Of a stretch of 64,000 nt of DNA, positions 16,327 through 25,810 are shown one piece after another. This DNA comes from Staphylococcus kloosii (GTDB lineage Bacteria; Bacillota; Bacilli; Staphylococcales; Staphylococcaceae): contig NZ_CP027846.1 in the NCBI RefSeq assembly GCF_003019255.1, forward strand, positions 2,480,001 through 2,544,000, written 5' to 3'. The notes beneath the pieces are model-generated. The model searched no databases and was not told where the DNA came from. It was given only the letters and a program-made list of their open reading frames with translations. The stretch's first letter is position 1, and every line of letters starts with the position of its first letter. The translations under genes were made by a program, and so were the position numbers.

Positions 16327-17262
16327 TTATTTCACAGGGAATAATTCTTCGATTTGTTTAATTTCGGCATCTGTTAACTTCACATCTACGGCTGTTAAAT
16401 TATCTACAACTTGATTAGGCTTTTTAGCGCCTGGTATAACAACATCAAGAGACGGCTTAGTTAAGTAATATGCTAAGACAACATGAGCGACATCAACGTT
16501 ATGATTATCCGCAATACCACGTAGTTTATCTACTTTAGCTAAATTCTCTTTGAATTTTTCACCTTGGAACTCTGGATTTTCAGCTCTTAAATCATCAAAT
16601 CGTGAGTTTTCGTTATATTTACCTGCCAGTAACCCAGAAACTAGTGGGAAGTATGGAATGAACGTAATATTATTCTCTGCAGTATATTTTAATATATCTT
16701 CATTCTCTCTATTTAGTAAATTATATTCAAGTTGCACAACATCTACGTCATTATTTTTATTTGCTTCTTTTAATTGCTCTAATGTGAAGTTTGAAACGCC
16801 AATAGCTTTAATTTTGCCTTCATCTTTTAATTCTTTTAATGCTGCAACAGCTTCATCTTTAGGCGTATCATCATCTGGAAAATGAATATAATATAAATCG
16901 ATATAGTCTAATTGTAAGCGTTCAAGACTTTTCAAAGCTTGTTCTTTTAAAAATTCAGGTTTATTTGAAAAATGTACGTTTTTGTCGTCATCAAAATAAT
17001 GTGCACCTTTAGTAGCAATTGCAAAATCTTCTCTTGGAAACTCTTTAACTGCTTCCCCAACTAGTTCTTCTGAACGTTCAGGACCATAAATATAAGCAGT
17101 ATCTAATAAATTAATGCCATTTCTAATAGCTGTACGCACAACTTCCTTACCTTGCTCTTCATCTAAATCTTTATATAAATTGTGACCACCCACAGCATTA
17201 GTACCTAGTGCTATAGGGAATACCTTAACGTCTGATTTACCTAATGTAACTTTGTTGACCAT
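16327..17262 (-). CDS. Aldo/keto reductase
   Basis: 311 residues with a TIM barrel. The catalytic tetrad is visible: Asp and Tyr in LLDTAYIYGPERSEELVG, Lys in AIATKGAHYF, His in LYYIHFPDDD. The NADPH-binding C-terminus includes VIPGAKKPNQVVDN. It is close to the IolS/YqkF type of general AKRs that reduce aldehydes or ketones. It is the first gene of a likely two-gene operon with the FMN oxidoreductase. Confidence 0.9.
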   Translation of the reverse strand: MVNKVTLGKSDVKVFPIALGTNAVGGHNLYKDLDEEQGKEVVRTAIRNGINLLDTAYIYGPERSEELVGEAVKEFPREDFAIATKGAHYFDDDKNVHFSNKPEFLKEQALKSLERLQLDYIDLYYIHFPDDDTPKDEAVAALKELKDEGKIKAIGVSNFTLEQLKEANKNNDVDVVQLEYNLLNRENEDILKYTAENNITFIPYFPLVSGLLAGKYNENSRFDDLRAENPEFQGEKFKENLAKVDKLRGIADNHNVDVAHVVLAYYLTKPSLDVVIPGAKKPNQVVDNLTAVDVKLTDAEIKQIEELFPVK

Positions 17263-17342
17263 TTATAGACATCTCCTTTTAGAAGTATTATTACCTATTC
17301 TAACGAAATATAACCAAGAACAATAATAAGATGCCCATAAAA

Positions 17343-17377
17343 AAATCGTTGCAACATACTTAATGTTACAACGATTA
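17343..17377 (-). terminator. Terminator overlapping the DUF1450 stop codon
   Basis: ATCGTTGCAACAT (17345-17357) pairs with ATGTTACAACGAT (17363-17375), and a T run follows on the minus strand. The hairpin overlaps the TAA of the gene. Confidence 0.85.
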
Positions 17378-17725
17378 ATTATTTTGATTTTTTCGTTGTG
17401 CAAGTTTTTCTTTTAACTTGCGGTCTTGTTCTTCTTTACGTCTTTTACGTTCTTCATTACGTTTTCTAAGCCTTTCCTCTTCTTCAGGATCTCGAGGCTT
17501 TTCCAATTGTTTTTGGACTTTTTCTATAAGTTCATCTTCAGTTAATGCAGCGATGGGACGGTTATTGACGAAGGCAAAAGTTTTACGACGACCAGGTCCA
17601 CAATAAGATTGACAGCCTACTTCAATTTCGGCATGTTCATCTAATTTTGTTAATTTTTTAGTTAACGTTTTACAATTGACCGCTTGGCAATCATCACAAA
17701 TTAAAAACTTATTTTGCACCTTCAA
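17375..17725 (-). CDS. DUF1450 (YuzB-like) protein with charged C-terminal helix
   Basis: 116 residues. The N-terminal DUF1450 part has Cys pairs CDDCQAVNC and GCQSYCGPGRRKTFAFVN, a thioredoxin-like or metal-binding arrangement. From residue 80 the protein is an extremely charged helix (RDPEEEERLRKRNEERKRRKE), which normal YuzB proteins of about 78 residues lack. It is monocistronic. The function is unknown; the tail may be a coiled coil. Confidence 0.8.
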   Translation of the reverse strand: MKVQNKFLICDDCQAVNCKTLTKKLTKLDEHAEIEVGCQSYCGPGRRKTFAFVNNRPIAALTEDELIEKVQKQLEKPRDPEEEERLRKRNEERKRRKEEQDRKLKEKLAQRKNQNN

Positions 17726-17844
17726 TACCTCCTATCAAAAATTTTATCACTCGTAATTTATCGATTTTAACTTTATTTATTGTACTCTTTTTGACCATAA
17801 TTTCAAGTTTTAATTGAGTATTATGCATTTACACAACATAAATA

Positions 17845-17876
17845 AATCGACCACCTTTATTTTAAGATAGTCGATT
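17845..17876 (-). terminator. Terminator of the ThuA/Gfo-Idh operon
   Basis: AATCGAC (17845-17851) pairs with GTCGATT (17870-17876). On the minus strand TTTATTTA follows. Confidence 0.7.
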
Positions 17877-17891
17877 GCATTAACATTGTTA

Positions 17892-18860
17892 TTAAGTCCA
17901 CCATAAATCCGGTGCAGGTTCTTCAATGTTTACACTATTTAAATTTGTCACTGCTTTTTGAAATCCTTCTTCAATAGACATGATAGGGTCTTCGTGTTCG
18001 ATGCTAACAACATAATCATAACCATACATACGTAGAGCACTAATCATATTGCCCCATAAACTTGGTGCATGGCCATAGCCTACCGTTCTAAAAGTCCAAG
18101 CACGTGTTTTAACCTCGCTATAAGGTTGCATATCTGTTAAACCATACATATTCACATTTTCTTGGTCAATATACGTATCTTTCGCATGAAAATGATGAAT
18201 TGCATTTTCCTTGCCTAAAATTTTTATCGCTGCAATAGGGTCAATACCTTGCCACCACAAGTGACTAGGATCTAAATTGGCACCTAATGCATCGTTCGTA
18301 GCTTCTCTAAGTTTTAATAGCGTATAAGGCGTATGAACTAAAAATCCGGCATGTAATTCAATACCAATTTTCACATTATGATCTTTTGCATATTGAGCCG
18401 CTTCTTGCCAATAAGGAATTAATTTTTCTTCCCATTGCCATTTCAACACTTCAGAATACTCTGTTGGCCATGGTGTAACTGGCCAGTTAGGATACTCAGC
18501 CTTTTCATCAGAACCTGCAACGCCAGAAAAAGTATTCACTACTGGAACGTCTAATAGCGAGGCTAACTGTACAGTTTTTTTGAATGTTTCTTGTGCTTGT
18601 TTCGCCTGTGCCTTGTTCGGTGAAATTGGATTATCATGACAACTTAAAGCGCTTATCGTCAATCCTCGTTGCTGAATTTTGTCGCGGAATTGTTGTCTTA
18701 GTTTGTCATCTTCTAATAATGCGTCAACATCACAAAAATCATTCCCCGGATTACCACCCGTGCCAATCTCGACTGCTTTTACACCCGCTTTAGCGACATG
18801 ATCTAACATTTCTTCAAATTCTTTATCTTGAAACAATACAGTAAAAACACCAATTTTCAT
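17892..18860 (-). CDS. Sugar phosphate isomerase/epimerase (xylose-isomerase-like TIM barrel)
   Basis: 322 residues of the AP endonuclease 2/IolE-type fold. Metal ligands are likely in IGIELHAGF, GANLDPSHLWWQG, IHHFHAKDTYI and VSIEHEDP. Such enzymes act as ketose epimerases, inosose dehydratases or keto-sugar isomerases. It is the last gene of a four-gene operon with two Gfo/Idh dehydrogenases and ThuA, 20 bp after the preceding gene. Acting on a keto-sugar made by the dehydrogenases is an inference from context, similar to the E. coli ycj cluster. Confidence 0.85.
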   Translation of the reverse strand: MKIGVFTVLFQDKEFEEMLDHVAKAGVKAVEIGTGGNPGNDFCDVDALLEDDKLRQQFRDKIQQRGLTISALSCHDNPISPNKAQAKQAQETFKKTVQLASLLDVPVVNTFSGVAGSDEKAEYPNWPVTPWPTEYSEVLKWQWEEKLIPYWQEAAQYAKDHNVKIGIELHAGFLVHTPYTLLKLREATNDALGANLDPSHLWWQGIDPIAAIKILGKENAIHHFHAKDTYIDQENVNMYGLTDMQPYSEVKTRAWTFRTVGYGHAPSLWGNMISALRMYGYDYVVSIEHEDPIMSIEEGFQKAVTNLNSVNIEEPAPDLWWT

Positions 18861-18880
18861 TATGCTTCCTCCTTACAACA

Positions 18881-19924
18881 TTATTTATTCAAATTTATAG
18901 CTTCTCCTCGTTCATCACTTTGATAAATCGCTTCAATAATAGCATTCACTCTTAATGCTTCTTCTGGTTGCACAATTAATTGTTCATCGCCTAAACAACT
19001 ATTAACGAAGTTTAGTGCTTGTCTGCGCGCAGCAACATGTTCATTATGTTCAGCTTCTGCTGTTTCAGTAACGAAAGTGCCATATTTTGGAGCATAAGTT
19101 TCGAAAGGATAAACATTTAATCCACCATCGACGCCAGAAATACTAATATGCATTTTGTCTTCTTTTATGTTTGCCGACCATGAACATTCGAATTGCATAG
19201 ATGAACCATCATCGAACGTTATAAAACTCGTTACATGATCATCTACATCAAACGTTTGATGGTTTATGACGCCCCACTCGTTTAATTGATTAGGTATTTT
19301 ACTTAATCTGTTATACGTTTTGCCTAAGACATTGACAGGATGAACTTCCCCTAGTAACCATAGTGCTAAATCTAAAAAGTGACAGCCGTAATCAATTAAA
19401 CTACCGCCACCTTGTAATGACTTATTAGTAAAAACACCCCAGCCAGGCACTTTTCTGCGACGTAATGCTTGCACTCTAATAACTAGCGCGTCACCAATAA
19501 TATTGTCATCTACGGCTAACTTGGAACTGATTGCAGCATCAGTAAATCGATAATGATATCCAATGGCTAATAACTTATTGGACTGTTTAGCTGCCTGAAC
19601 CATTCGTTGGCATTCGTCTACTTTCATGGCCATCGGTTTTTCGCAAAACACATGTACACCTGCTGTTAATGCACTGACAGTGATGTCACAATGAAATTTA
19701 TTGGGCGTACAAATTGTTACCGCATCAATGTCATCAAACATTTCCTCGTAACTTTCATACACGTTAGGAATATCAAATTTATGCGCTACAGTTTGTGCTA
19801 ATTCATTATTAATATCCTGCACACCGATAATTTCTACTTGATCTTCTAATTCTTTGAATGTTGGTATATGTCTACCTTGTGCAATACCACCTACGCCGAT
19901 AATTCCCATTTTCAATTTTTTCAT
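18881..19924 (-). CDS. Gfo/Idh/MocA-family dehydrogenase (second of two)
   Basis: 347 residues. The Rossmann loop is MGIIGVGGIAQGRH, and the conserved EKP motif is in HVFCEKPMAMK (near residue 95). The C-terminal substrate domain contains GGGSLIDYGCHFLDLALWLLG, with catalytic Asp and His. It oxidises or reduces a sugar with NAD(P). Its start codon overlaps the ThuA stop by one base, so translation is coupled. It is about as long as its operon partner at 20677-21753 but clearly divergent, so the two probably handle different steps. Confidence 0.9.
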   Translation of the reverse strand: MKKLKMGIIGVGGIAQGRHIPTFKELEDQVEIIGVQDINNELAQTVAHKFDIPNVYESYEEMFDDIDAVTICTPNKFHCDITVSALTAGVHVFCEKPMAMKVDECQRMVQAAKQSNKLLAIGYHYRFTDAAISSKLAVDDNIIGDALVIRVQALRRRKVPGWGVFTNKSLQGGGSLIDYGCHFLDLALWLLGEVHPVNVLGKTYNRLSKIPNQLNEWGVINHQTFDVDDHVTSFITFDDGSSMQFECSWSANIKEDKMHISISGVDGGLNVYPFETYAPKYGTFVTETAEAEHNEHVAARRQALNFVNSCLGDEQLIVQPEEALRVNAIIEAIYQSDERGEAINLNK

Positions 19925-20655
19925 TAAGCGTTATCTCCATGTTTTGGTTTAATAACTTCTAATGGTTGTGCATTACCATATTGATGTTTAGGCGTTTGAG
20001 TGTTTTGTACCCACTTGACGCCATTACGAATGACTTGTTGAATTTGCTCATTATAGTATGTTGGATAAGATTCATGTCCGGGTCTGAAATAAAAGATTTT
20101 CCCATTTCCACGTTTAAATGTGGCACCACTTCTAAACACTTCTCCACCTTCAAACCAACTAATAAATACTGTTTCGTCCGGCGCTGGAATATCAAAATGT
20201 TCACCATACATTTCTTCTTTTTCCAATTCGATATAAGAAGGTATATTTGAAGCAATTGGATGTGCAGGATCTACAACCCAAAGTCTTTCTTTTTCGTCTG
20301 CTTCTCTCCATTTCAAGTCACAAGAAGTCCCCATTAAACTTTTGAAAATTTTAGAAAAATGACCAGAATGTAAAACAACGAGTCCCATACCGTCTAAGAC
20401 ACGTTGTTGTACGCGTGCAACAATATCGTCATTTACTTCGTCATGCGCCTTATGTCCCCACCACACTAATACATCTGTTTGTGCTAAAACGTCTTCGGTT
20501 AAACCATGTTCTGGTTCATCTAGTGTCGCTGTTGTAACATTATGTTCTGTAGATAAAAAACTGGCGATTGTTTCGTGTATGCCTTGAGGGTAAACCGCTC
20601 TAACTTGTTCATTTTCTTGTTCATGTCTAAATTCATTCCATACAGTAATGTTCAC
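19924..20655 (-). CDS. ThuA-domain protein (trehalose-utilisation type)
   Basis: 243 residues with a glutamine-amidotransferase-like ThuA fold: DVLVWWGHKAHDEV, GMGLVVLHSGHFSKIFKSLMG and GKIFYFRPGHESYPTYYN. ThuA in rhizobia works with the Gfo/Idh protein ThuB in catabolism of trehalose and related disaccharides; members are suspected to act on 3-keto-glycosides. Here it lies between two Gfo/Idh genes, the same pairing. The substrate is not deducible. Confidence 0.88.
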   Translation of the reverse strand: MNITVWNEFRHEQENEQVRAVYPQGIHETIASFLSTEHNVTTATLDEPEHGLTEDVLAQTDVLVWWGHKAHDEVNDDIVARVQQRVLDGMGLVVLHSGHFSKIFKSLMGTSCDLKWREADEKERLWVVDPAHPIASNIPSYIELEKEEMYGEHFDIPAPDETVFISWFEGGEVFRSGATFKRGNGKIFYFRPGHESYPTYYNEQIQQVIRNGVKWVQNTQTPKHQYGNAQPLEVIKPKHGDNA

Positions 20656-20676
20656 ACTACATATCCCCTTTACGAA

Positions 20677-21753
20677 TTAATTAAAGTAAACTGCTTTACC
20701 TGTTCGTGCCGATTCATAAATCGCTTCTAAAATTTGTGTAACGACCATTGCTTCCTGTGGTTTAACGACTGGTTCGGTATCGTTTAAGATGCTATCGATC
20801 CATGCCTGTGCTTCTATTTCCGCTTCATCTTCTTCCTCACCATCATAAAATGCAACGCCTTTGTTATCTAATTCAACCTTCGTCGTATACAACTTACTAA
20901 AATCTTCACCGTTTAGACGCAAACCATCTTTCATATCGGCGCCACCTTCAGTACCTGACAAAGCACACTTTGCTTCGTCTTCGTCTAATGTATTTAACGC
21001 CCAACTTGATTCTAAAATAATCGTTGCACCGTTCGTCATTTTAATATATCCAAAAGCGGAATCTTCTACCGTAAAGTCTTTAGGATTCCAAGATCCCCAT
21101 GCATTAGCTGCATTTTCTTTTTTTCCTAATTTATGGAACGTTGAACCCATAACAGACTCAGGTTCGTAATTGTTCATCATCCATAAAGTTAAATCTAACG
21201 CATGTGTTCCAATATCTATAAGGGGGCCACCGCCTTGTTTTTCTTCATCAAGAAATACTCCCCAAGTAGGTACAGCTCTTCTACGAATTGCTTGCGCCTT
21301 ACCAAAATAAATATCTCCTAAATCTCCACGTTGCGTAACTTTATGTAAATACTGACTATCTGAACGAAATCTATTTTGATAACCGATTGTTAATTTTTTA
21401 TTATTACGTTCAGCTGCAGCAATCATTTCTTGTGCTTCTGACGTAGATTTAGCCATCGGTTTTTCGCACATCACATGCTTACCGGCATCTAATGCAGCGA
21501 CAGTAATCTCTTTGTGAGATATATTGGGCGTACATACATGCACCACATCAATTTCATCATTTGCTAATAACTGTGTGTAATCTTTATATACTTGCGCGTT
21601 TTCAACACCATATGCGTCAGCCGCTAGTTCTGCCTTGTCTATCTCGATATCACAAAAACCAATTAACTTTACTGCTTCAATTTTGTCTAAACTCGGTAAA
21701 TGTTTACCGTTTGCGATACCACCACAGCCTATAATTCCTACGTTTAATGTCAT
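20677..21753 (-). CDS. Gfo/Idh/MocA-family dehydrogenase (first gene of the operon)
   Basis: 358 residues. The Rossmann loop is VGIIGCGGIANGKH, the EKP motif is HVMCEKPMAKS, and the C-terminal domain has GGGPLIDIGTHALDLTLWMM. It probably uses NAD(P) to oxidise a hydroxyl of a glycoside or cyclitol. It heads the operon; a near-perfect cre site lies 27 bp upstream and the divergent RpiR regulator starts 222 bp away, so carbon catabolite repression plus a specific regulator are likely. Confidence 0.9.
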   Translation of the reverse strand: MTLNVGIIGCGGIANGKHLPSLDKIEAVKLIGFCDIEIDKAELAADAYGVENAQVYKDYTQLLANDEIDVVHVCTPNISHKEITVAALDAGKHVMCEKPMAKSTSEAQEMIAAAERNNKKLTIGYQNRFRSDSQYLHKVTQRGDLGDIYFGKAQAIRRRAVPTWGVFLDEEKQGGGPLIDIGTHALDLTLWMMNNYEPESVMGSTFHKLGKKENAANAWGSWNPKDFTVEDSAFGYIKMTNGATIILESSWALNTLDEDEAKCALSGTEGGADMKDGLRLNGEDFSKLYTTKVELDNKGVAFYDGEEEDEAEIEAQAWIDSILNDTEPVVKPQEAMVVTQILEAIYESARTGKAVYFN

Positions 21754-21779
21754 TGTGCTTCATCCTCTCACACTATATT

Positions 21780-21793
21780 AGAAAGCGTTTACA
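21780..21793. promoter_or_regulatory. Catabolite-responsive element (cre)
   Basis: Read on the minus strand the site is TGTAAACGCTTTCT, matching all but the last position of the consensus TGWAANCGNTNWCA. It lies between the start of the sugar operon and the RpiR gene, in the place where CcpA normally blocks transcription. Confidence 0.8.
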
Positions 21794-21975
21794 TTTAATG
21801 ATAAATAAAAAAGATTTACTTTATATGTTTATTTAATTTTCAAATTTTTATAATTATATCGTAATATAATTTGTTCTTCTCACCAATAATTTTGACGTAA
21901 TTAGAATTTATGTATTAATATTAGAATATATTTCCAAAGCATGAAAAAATTTCTATTGCTAGGTGTGACAAATAA

Positions 21976-22737
21976 ATGTTATTAGACCATTTGATTAACC
22001 AATATTACGATGATTTGAACGACAATGACTTGCATATTATTAACGTTATGCATAACAATATGCCGCAGTTACCCTCTATGAAAATACAAGAGCTCAGCCA
22101 ACTTACACATACTTCTATTTCAACTATACATAGATTAGTTAAAAAACTAGGCTTCGAGGGCTATAGTGACTTTAAATTTTATATGAAATTAAAATCACAA
22201 GAAAATACAAAGCAAGTCGAAGAAACACATTCAATTATCGAAGATGTACAACGTACTATTGAACATTTAGACATGCTTGATTATGATGCACTCAATAAAC
22301 TTATTGATATTGCCCCTCTAATTTATATTTTCGGTACTGGTATGGCACAACAAAATGTTGCTCGTGATGCACAACGACACCTATTATCAATTTCTAAAAA
22401 GGTTATTTTACTTAATGATGAAAATGAATTAGCTATGGCAATTGATCAAATGGCAAAAGATGATTTAATGTTTATTATTTCATTATCGGGAGAAACGCAA
22501 AATATAACGCAACCCGTACATATTTTAAAAGCCCGTCAACTAAATTATGTTTCGATTACGACATTACATGATAATTTTATCGCTCAAAATGCTAAATTTA
22601 ATATTTACGTTAGCAGTACTCCCCTACAATTTTTCAATAATACTCAATATTATAGTTTTACGCCTTATTATGTTATTTTTGATTACATTGTTCGTACATA
22701 TCACAACTATAAAATTGCGCAAAAAAATAAGGATTAA
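21976..22737 (+). CDS. MurR/RpiR-family transcriptional regulator
   Basis: 253 residues. The N-terminal HTH_6 domain (about 1-75) contains LPSMKIQELSQLTHTSISTIHRLVKKLGFEGYSDF. The C-terminal SIS domain binds a phosphosugar (IYIFGTGMAQQNVARDAQRHL, FIISLSGETQNITQPV). It is divergent from the ThuA/Gfo-Idh operon and probably senses one of its phosphorylated intermediates. Activator or repressor cannot be told from sequence. Confidence 0.9.
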   Translation: MLLDHLINQYYDDLNDNDLHIINVMHNNMPQLPSMKIQELSQLTHTSISTIHRLVKKLGFEGYSDFKFYMKLKSQENTKQVEETHSIIEDVQRTIEHLDMLDYDALNKLIDIAPLIYIFGTGMAQQNVARDAQRHLLSISKKVILLNDENELAMAIDQMAKDDLMFIISLSGETQNITQPVHILKARQLNYVSITTLHDNFIAQNAKFNIYVSSTPLQFFNNTQYYSFTPYYVIFDYIVRTYHNYKIAQKNKD

Positions 22738-22747
22738 ACCTTACTTT

Positions 22748-22789
22748 ATGTCTCAACTCAAAAGATAACTTTATCTGAGTTGGGACATA
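22748..22789. terminator. Bidirectional terminator between RpiR gene and mvaK2
   Basis: ATGTCTCAACTCA (22748-22760) pairs with TGAGTTGGGACAT (22776-22788), with one mismatch. It separates the two convergent genes; the T tails are modest. Confidence 0.7.
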
Positions 22790-22808
22790 TTTGTGTTGGT
22801 TCTATCCT

Positions 22809-23885
22809 TTATTGCCCGTGATGTATATTAAATTCTAACGGTTGTACATCGTTGCGTTGCCATTCATCAAATATAGCATTTTTATTAACGTCACTGCGTA
22901 TTATTGTAATACCACAGTCGCCGCCACCTGCGCCCGATGTCTTCGCGGCACCACCGTGTGCTTCAGCAATATCACATAACGTTTTTAAATGTGGTGTTTC
23001 GATATCAACAGTAGCCTCACGATCCATCTGTTGAATAATCGAACGATTGTGACGGATCATCTGCTGCACACCTTTAATATGATTAGTCTTAAATGCATGA
23101 ATTAACTTTTCTACACAAGCATGTGATTGTTCTAAAAATTTACCATAAAAAGTAGGGTCAGATTTCAGCCTTTTAACTTCACTGACTAAATGATGAGAAG
23201 AAGCTGGAGAACCAGTCCATCCTATCAGAACTTCCATATTTTCTGGCGCTTGAAGTGGTTCAATGTGTAAACCTGGCCAGTTTTTCTTGAGTACTTCGTT
23301 AACAGAAGTATCTTCAATTTGTTGCATAACCCATTCATGATCAAATGTACTGTAAGCAAGCCACCCAGTATAAACACTTACTGCAATGTCTCCACAAGAG
23401 CTTAAACTTTGTAATTTCATGTTGGCAATAACTGCCAATTTGTAAATATAAAGGTTTGATAATTGCATGTCATAAAATTCATTTAACGCTTTTACTATTG
23501 AAACGAGCACAGCAGCGCTTGAGCCGAGCCCATATTTATGACCAGAAGCATCGTCCAAATTACTATCTATTGTTAGATGGAAATGTTTTAACTTAATATT
23601 GTTACTGCGCACGTATTGTTCAAATACTTCTATTGCAGTAATGACGTACTTTAATTGTTTTGCCGCATTCACATCAGATAGAACTATATTATCTTCTCGA
23701 CGTTGGAAGGTAATTGGTTCGTGGTGTAATGTTTTTGAATGTATAGAACTTTGCGTTATATCCGCTTCTTCAATCGTTGCTGTTACGAAACGATCGACTG
23801 CTATCAATACAGATTTGTAACCGGGTTCTGTCACTGCATATTCTCCAGCGATATATAATTTACCGGGTGCTTTCACTTGAATCAT
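22809..23885 (-). CDS. mvaK2: Phosphomevalonate kinase
   Basis: 358 residues, GHMP kinase fold. The N-terminus is IQVKAPGKLYIAGEYAV, and the ATP loop is HKYGLGSSAAVLVSIVK near residue 118. Near the C-terminus, AKTSGAGGGDCGI is motif 3. It converts phosphomevalonate to diphosphomevalonate in isoprenoid synthesis for cell-wall carrier lipid, quinones and carotenoids. It is the third gene of mvaK1-mvaD-mvaK2, with a 12-bp gap after mvaD. Confidence 0.95.
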   Translation of the reverse strand: MIQVKAPGKLYIAGEYAVTEPGYKSVLIAVDRFVTATIEEADITQSSIHSKTLHHEPITFQRREDNIVLSDVNAAKQLKYVITAIEVFEQYVRSNNIKLKHFHLTIDSNLDDASGHKYGLGSSAAVLVSIVKALNEFYDMQLSNLYIYKLAVIANMKLQSLSSCGDIAVSVYTGWLAYSTFDHEWVMQQIEDTSVNEVLKKNWPGLHIEPLQAPENMEVLIGWTGSPASSHHLVSEVKRLKSDPTFYGKFLEQSHACVEKLIHAFKTNHIKGVQQMIRHNRSIIQQMDREATVDIETPHLKTLCDIAEAHGGAAKTSGAGGGDCGITIIRSDVNKNAIFDEWQRNDVQPLEFNIHHGQ

Positions 23886-23897
23886 TTTATCTCTTCC

Positions 23898-24881
23898 TTA
23901 TTGTATAATTTCTACTCCAGAACGCGTAATGTCACTTGCTATAATTTTGTCTTGTCCGAAATAACTTTCTAATTGCTCTACTACGTATTGCTTATGTGTT
24001 TTTTCGACTAAAATTTTAACATTTGGGCCTGCATCCATAGTGAAATAACAAGGATGGCCTGCCTCCCTACATTGATGAACAATTTCCATTGCTTGATAAC
24101 TATCCGCAACAAGATATGAAAATGGCGGTTGAGCACCTAGATTTGTCGCATGCATACGTAAGCCGTTAGCTTCAATAATTTCACCCATGCCTACAAAATC
24201 TTTATGTGCAATAGCCGTCTTCACATTAGCGATATCTTCATCAACATGGTCTAACCAATATTGATAAAAGCGTGATGTATCTCTAGTTAAAGACATACCC
24301 GCACGACTAGATACTTTTTTCGATTTATTATTAATAACTACAAAAATCATAGCTAAATCATCTTCCCAATTGTTCGCATCAATAGGAAAACTATAAGATG
24401 AATCATCATCATGTCCTTTTTCCCATTCCACAAAACCACCGAAAATACTACGTGAAGCAGATCCTGAACCTCTACGAGCAAGTTTGGACAATTCACGTTT
24501 ACCATAATTAAGTTGTAGGGCTTCATTACAAGCTGCTGCTAAAGCGGCATATGCACTTGCAGAAGAGGCTAATCCTGCTGCAGTTGGCACATAATTATCA
24601 CTTTCTATATAAGCAAACATTGAGGTATTGCTTTTAGCTCGTACCACATCCATATACTTACGGATTTTAGCACTTTCTTTATCATCTACTTCGACACCGT
24701 TTAACACTAACTTATCTTCGGTATATGTTTCATCAAAAGTGACTTTTGTTTCTGTATAAAAACGTTCTAATGACACTGATAAACTGTTATTCATTGGTAA
24801 AATTAATTGTTCATCAGCTTTACCCCAATATTTAATTAATGCAATATTCGTGTGCGCGCGCGCTTTACCACTTTTAGCCAA
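23898..24881 (-). CDS. mvaD: Diphosphomevalonate decarboxylase
   Basis: 327 residues. The family signature AHTNIALIKYWGKAD is at the N-terminus, the ATP-binding stretch is PTAAGLASSASAYAALAAA, and TMDAGPNVKILV carries the conserved Asp region. It makes isopentenyl diphosphate from diphosphomevalonate with ATP. The gene lies 5 bp after mvaK1 and 12 bp before mvaK2, in the standard staphylococcal operon. Confidence 0.96.
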   Translation of the reverse strand: MAKSGKARAHTNIALIKYWGKADEQLILPMNNSLSVSLERFYTETKVTFDETYTEDKLVLNGVEVDDKESAKIRKYMDVVRAKSNTSMFAYIESDNYVPTAAGLASSASAYAALAAACNEALQLNYGKRELSKLARRGSGSASRSIFGGFVEWEKGHDDDSSYSFPIDANNWEDDLAMIFVVINNKSKKVSSRAGMSLTRDTSRFYQYWLDHVDEDIANVKTAIAHKDFVGMGEIIEANGLRMHATNLGAQPPFSYLVADSYQAMEIVHQCREAGHPCYFTMDAGPNVKILVEKTHKQYVVEQLESYFGQDKIIASDITRSGVEIIQ

Positions 24882-24886
24882 GTTGT

Positions 24887-25810
24887 TTACCCTCCTAAAT
24901 ATTCAATCCATGTATGATGCGCACCAAGATCATGGGCACTTTGTTGTATTTTTTGAGCAGTCTCAAGGTCTTCAGCGAGAAGAATCATACTTCCTCCTCT
25001 ACCACTACCTGTTAATTTACCAGCTATAGCGCCTTGTTTTTTACTTTCTGATAAAATAAGTTCGATTTTTTCATGACTGACAGTTAAATGTCTTAGACAT
25101 TCCTGACAAGAATTAAAAATAGTCGCTAACTTATTAAAATTAGAGTCTTTAATCGCGTCACTAGCATCATAAACCATTTTACCAATATGTTCGATATATT
25201 GCAGATATTTATCATCGGAATCACATAAATTATGTACATCTTCAACTGATTCTTTCGTCGAACCCTGTATGCCAGTATCTACAATAACCATGTATCCGTT
25301 CAACGTTAAAGCTTTTAAATTTTCGACATTACCTTGTTTAAACCATACCGGTTTATTTGAAACAATAGTTTGAGTATCAATGCCACTCGGTTTACCATGT
25401 GCAATTCTTTCTGACCAATTTGCTTCAGCAATTAATAATTCATCTGATAATGGTTGGTCTAAATAGTCATAACTTGCTCTTATAAATGCTACCGCAAAAG
25501 CAGCACTTGAACCTAGCCCCCGTGAAGGTGGTAAATTTGTTTCAATCGTTACTTTAATAGGTTCTTTGACGTTATGTTTTTCTTTAAACCGTGTAGTTAC
25601 TGCTTTTAAATGCTCAGGTGCAGTTGCTAAATTACCAGTATAAACATCACTTGAAATATATGATTCTTCATTAGCGTCTCTTGATGTAATTGTTGCACGA
25701 ACAATCCCTGAAGTGAATGGAATCGCAATAGCTGGTTGTCCAAACGTGACTGCATGTTCTCCAATTAATATTACTTTTCCATTTGCTTCACCATAACCAT
25801 ATTGTGTCAT
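24887..25810 (-). CDS. mvaK1: Mevalonate kinase
   Basis: 307 residues, GHMP kinase. Motif 1 is GEANGKVILIGEHAVTFGQPA, motif 2 LPPSRGLGSSAAFAVAF, and motif 3 AGKLTGSGRGGSMILL. It phosphorylates mevalonate as the first of the three steps encoded by this operon. It is the first gene; the promoter must lie in the gene-free 441 bp upstream. Confidence 0.95.
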   Translation of the reverse strand: MTQYGYGEANGKVILIGEHAVTFGQPAIAIPFTSGIVRATITSRDANEESYISSDVYTGNLATAPEHLKAVTTRFKEKHNVKEPIKVTIETNLPPSRGLGSSAAFAVAFIRASYDYLDQPLSDELLIAEANWSERIAHGKPSGIDTQTIVSNKPVWFKQGNVENLKALTLNGYMVIVDTGIQGSTKESVEDVHNLCDSDDKYLQYIEHIGKMVYDASDAIKDSNFNKLATIFNSCQECLRHLTVSHEKIELILSESKKQGAIAGKLTGSGRGGSMILLAEDLETAQKIQQSAHDLGAHHTWIEYLGG

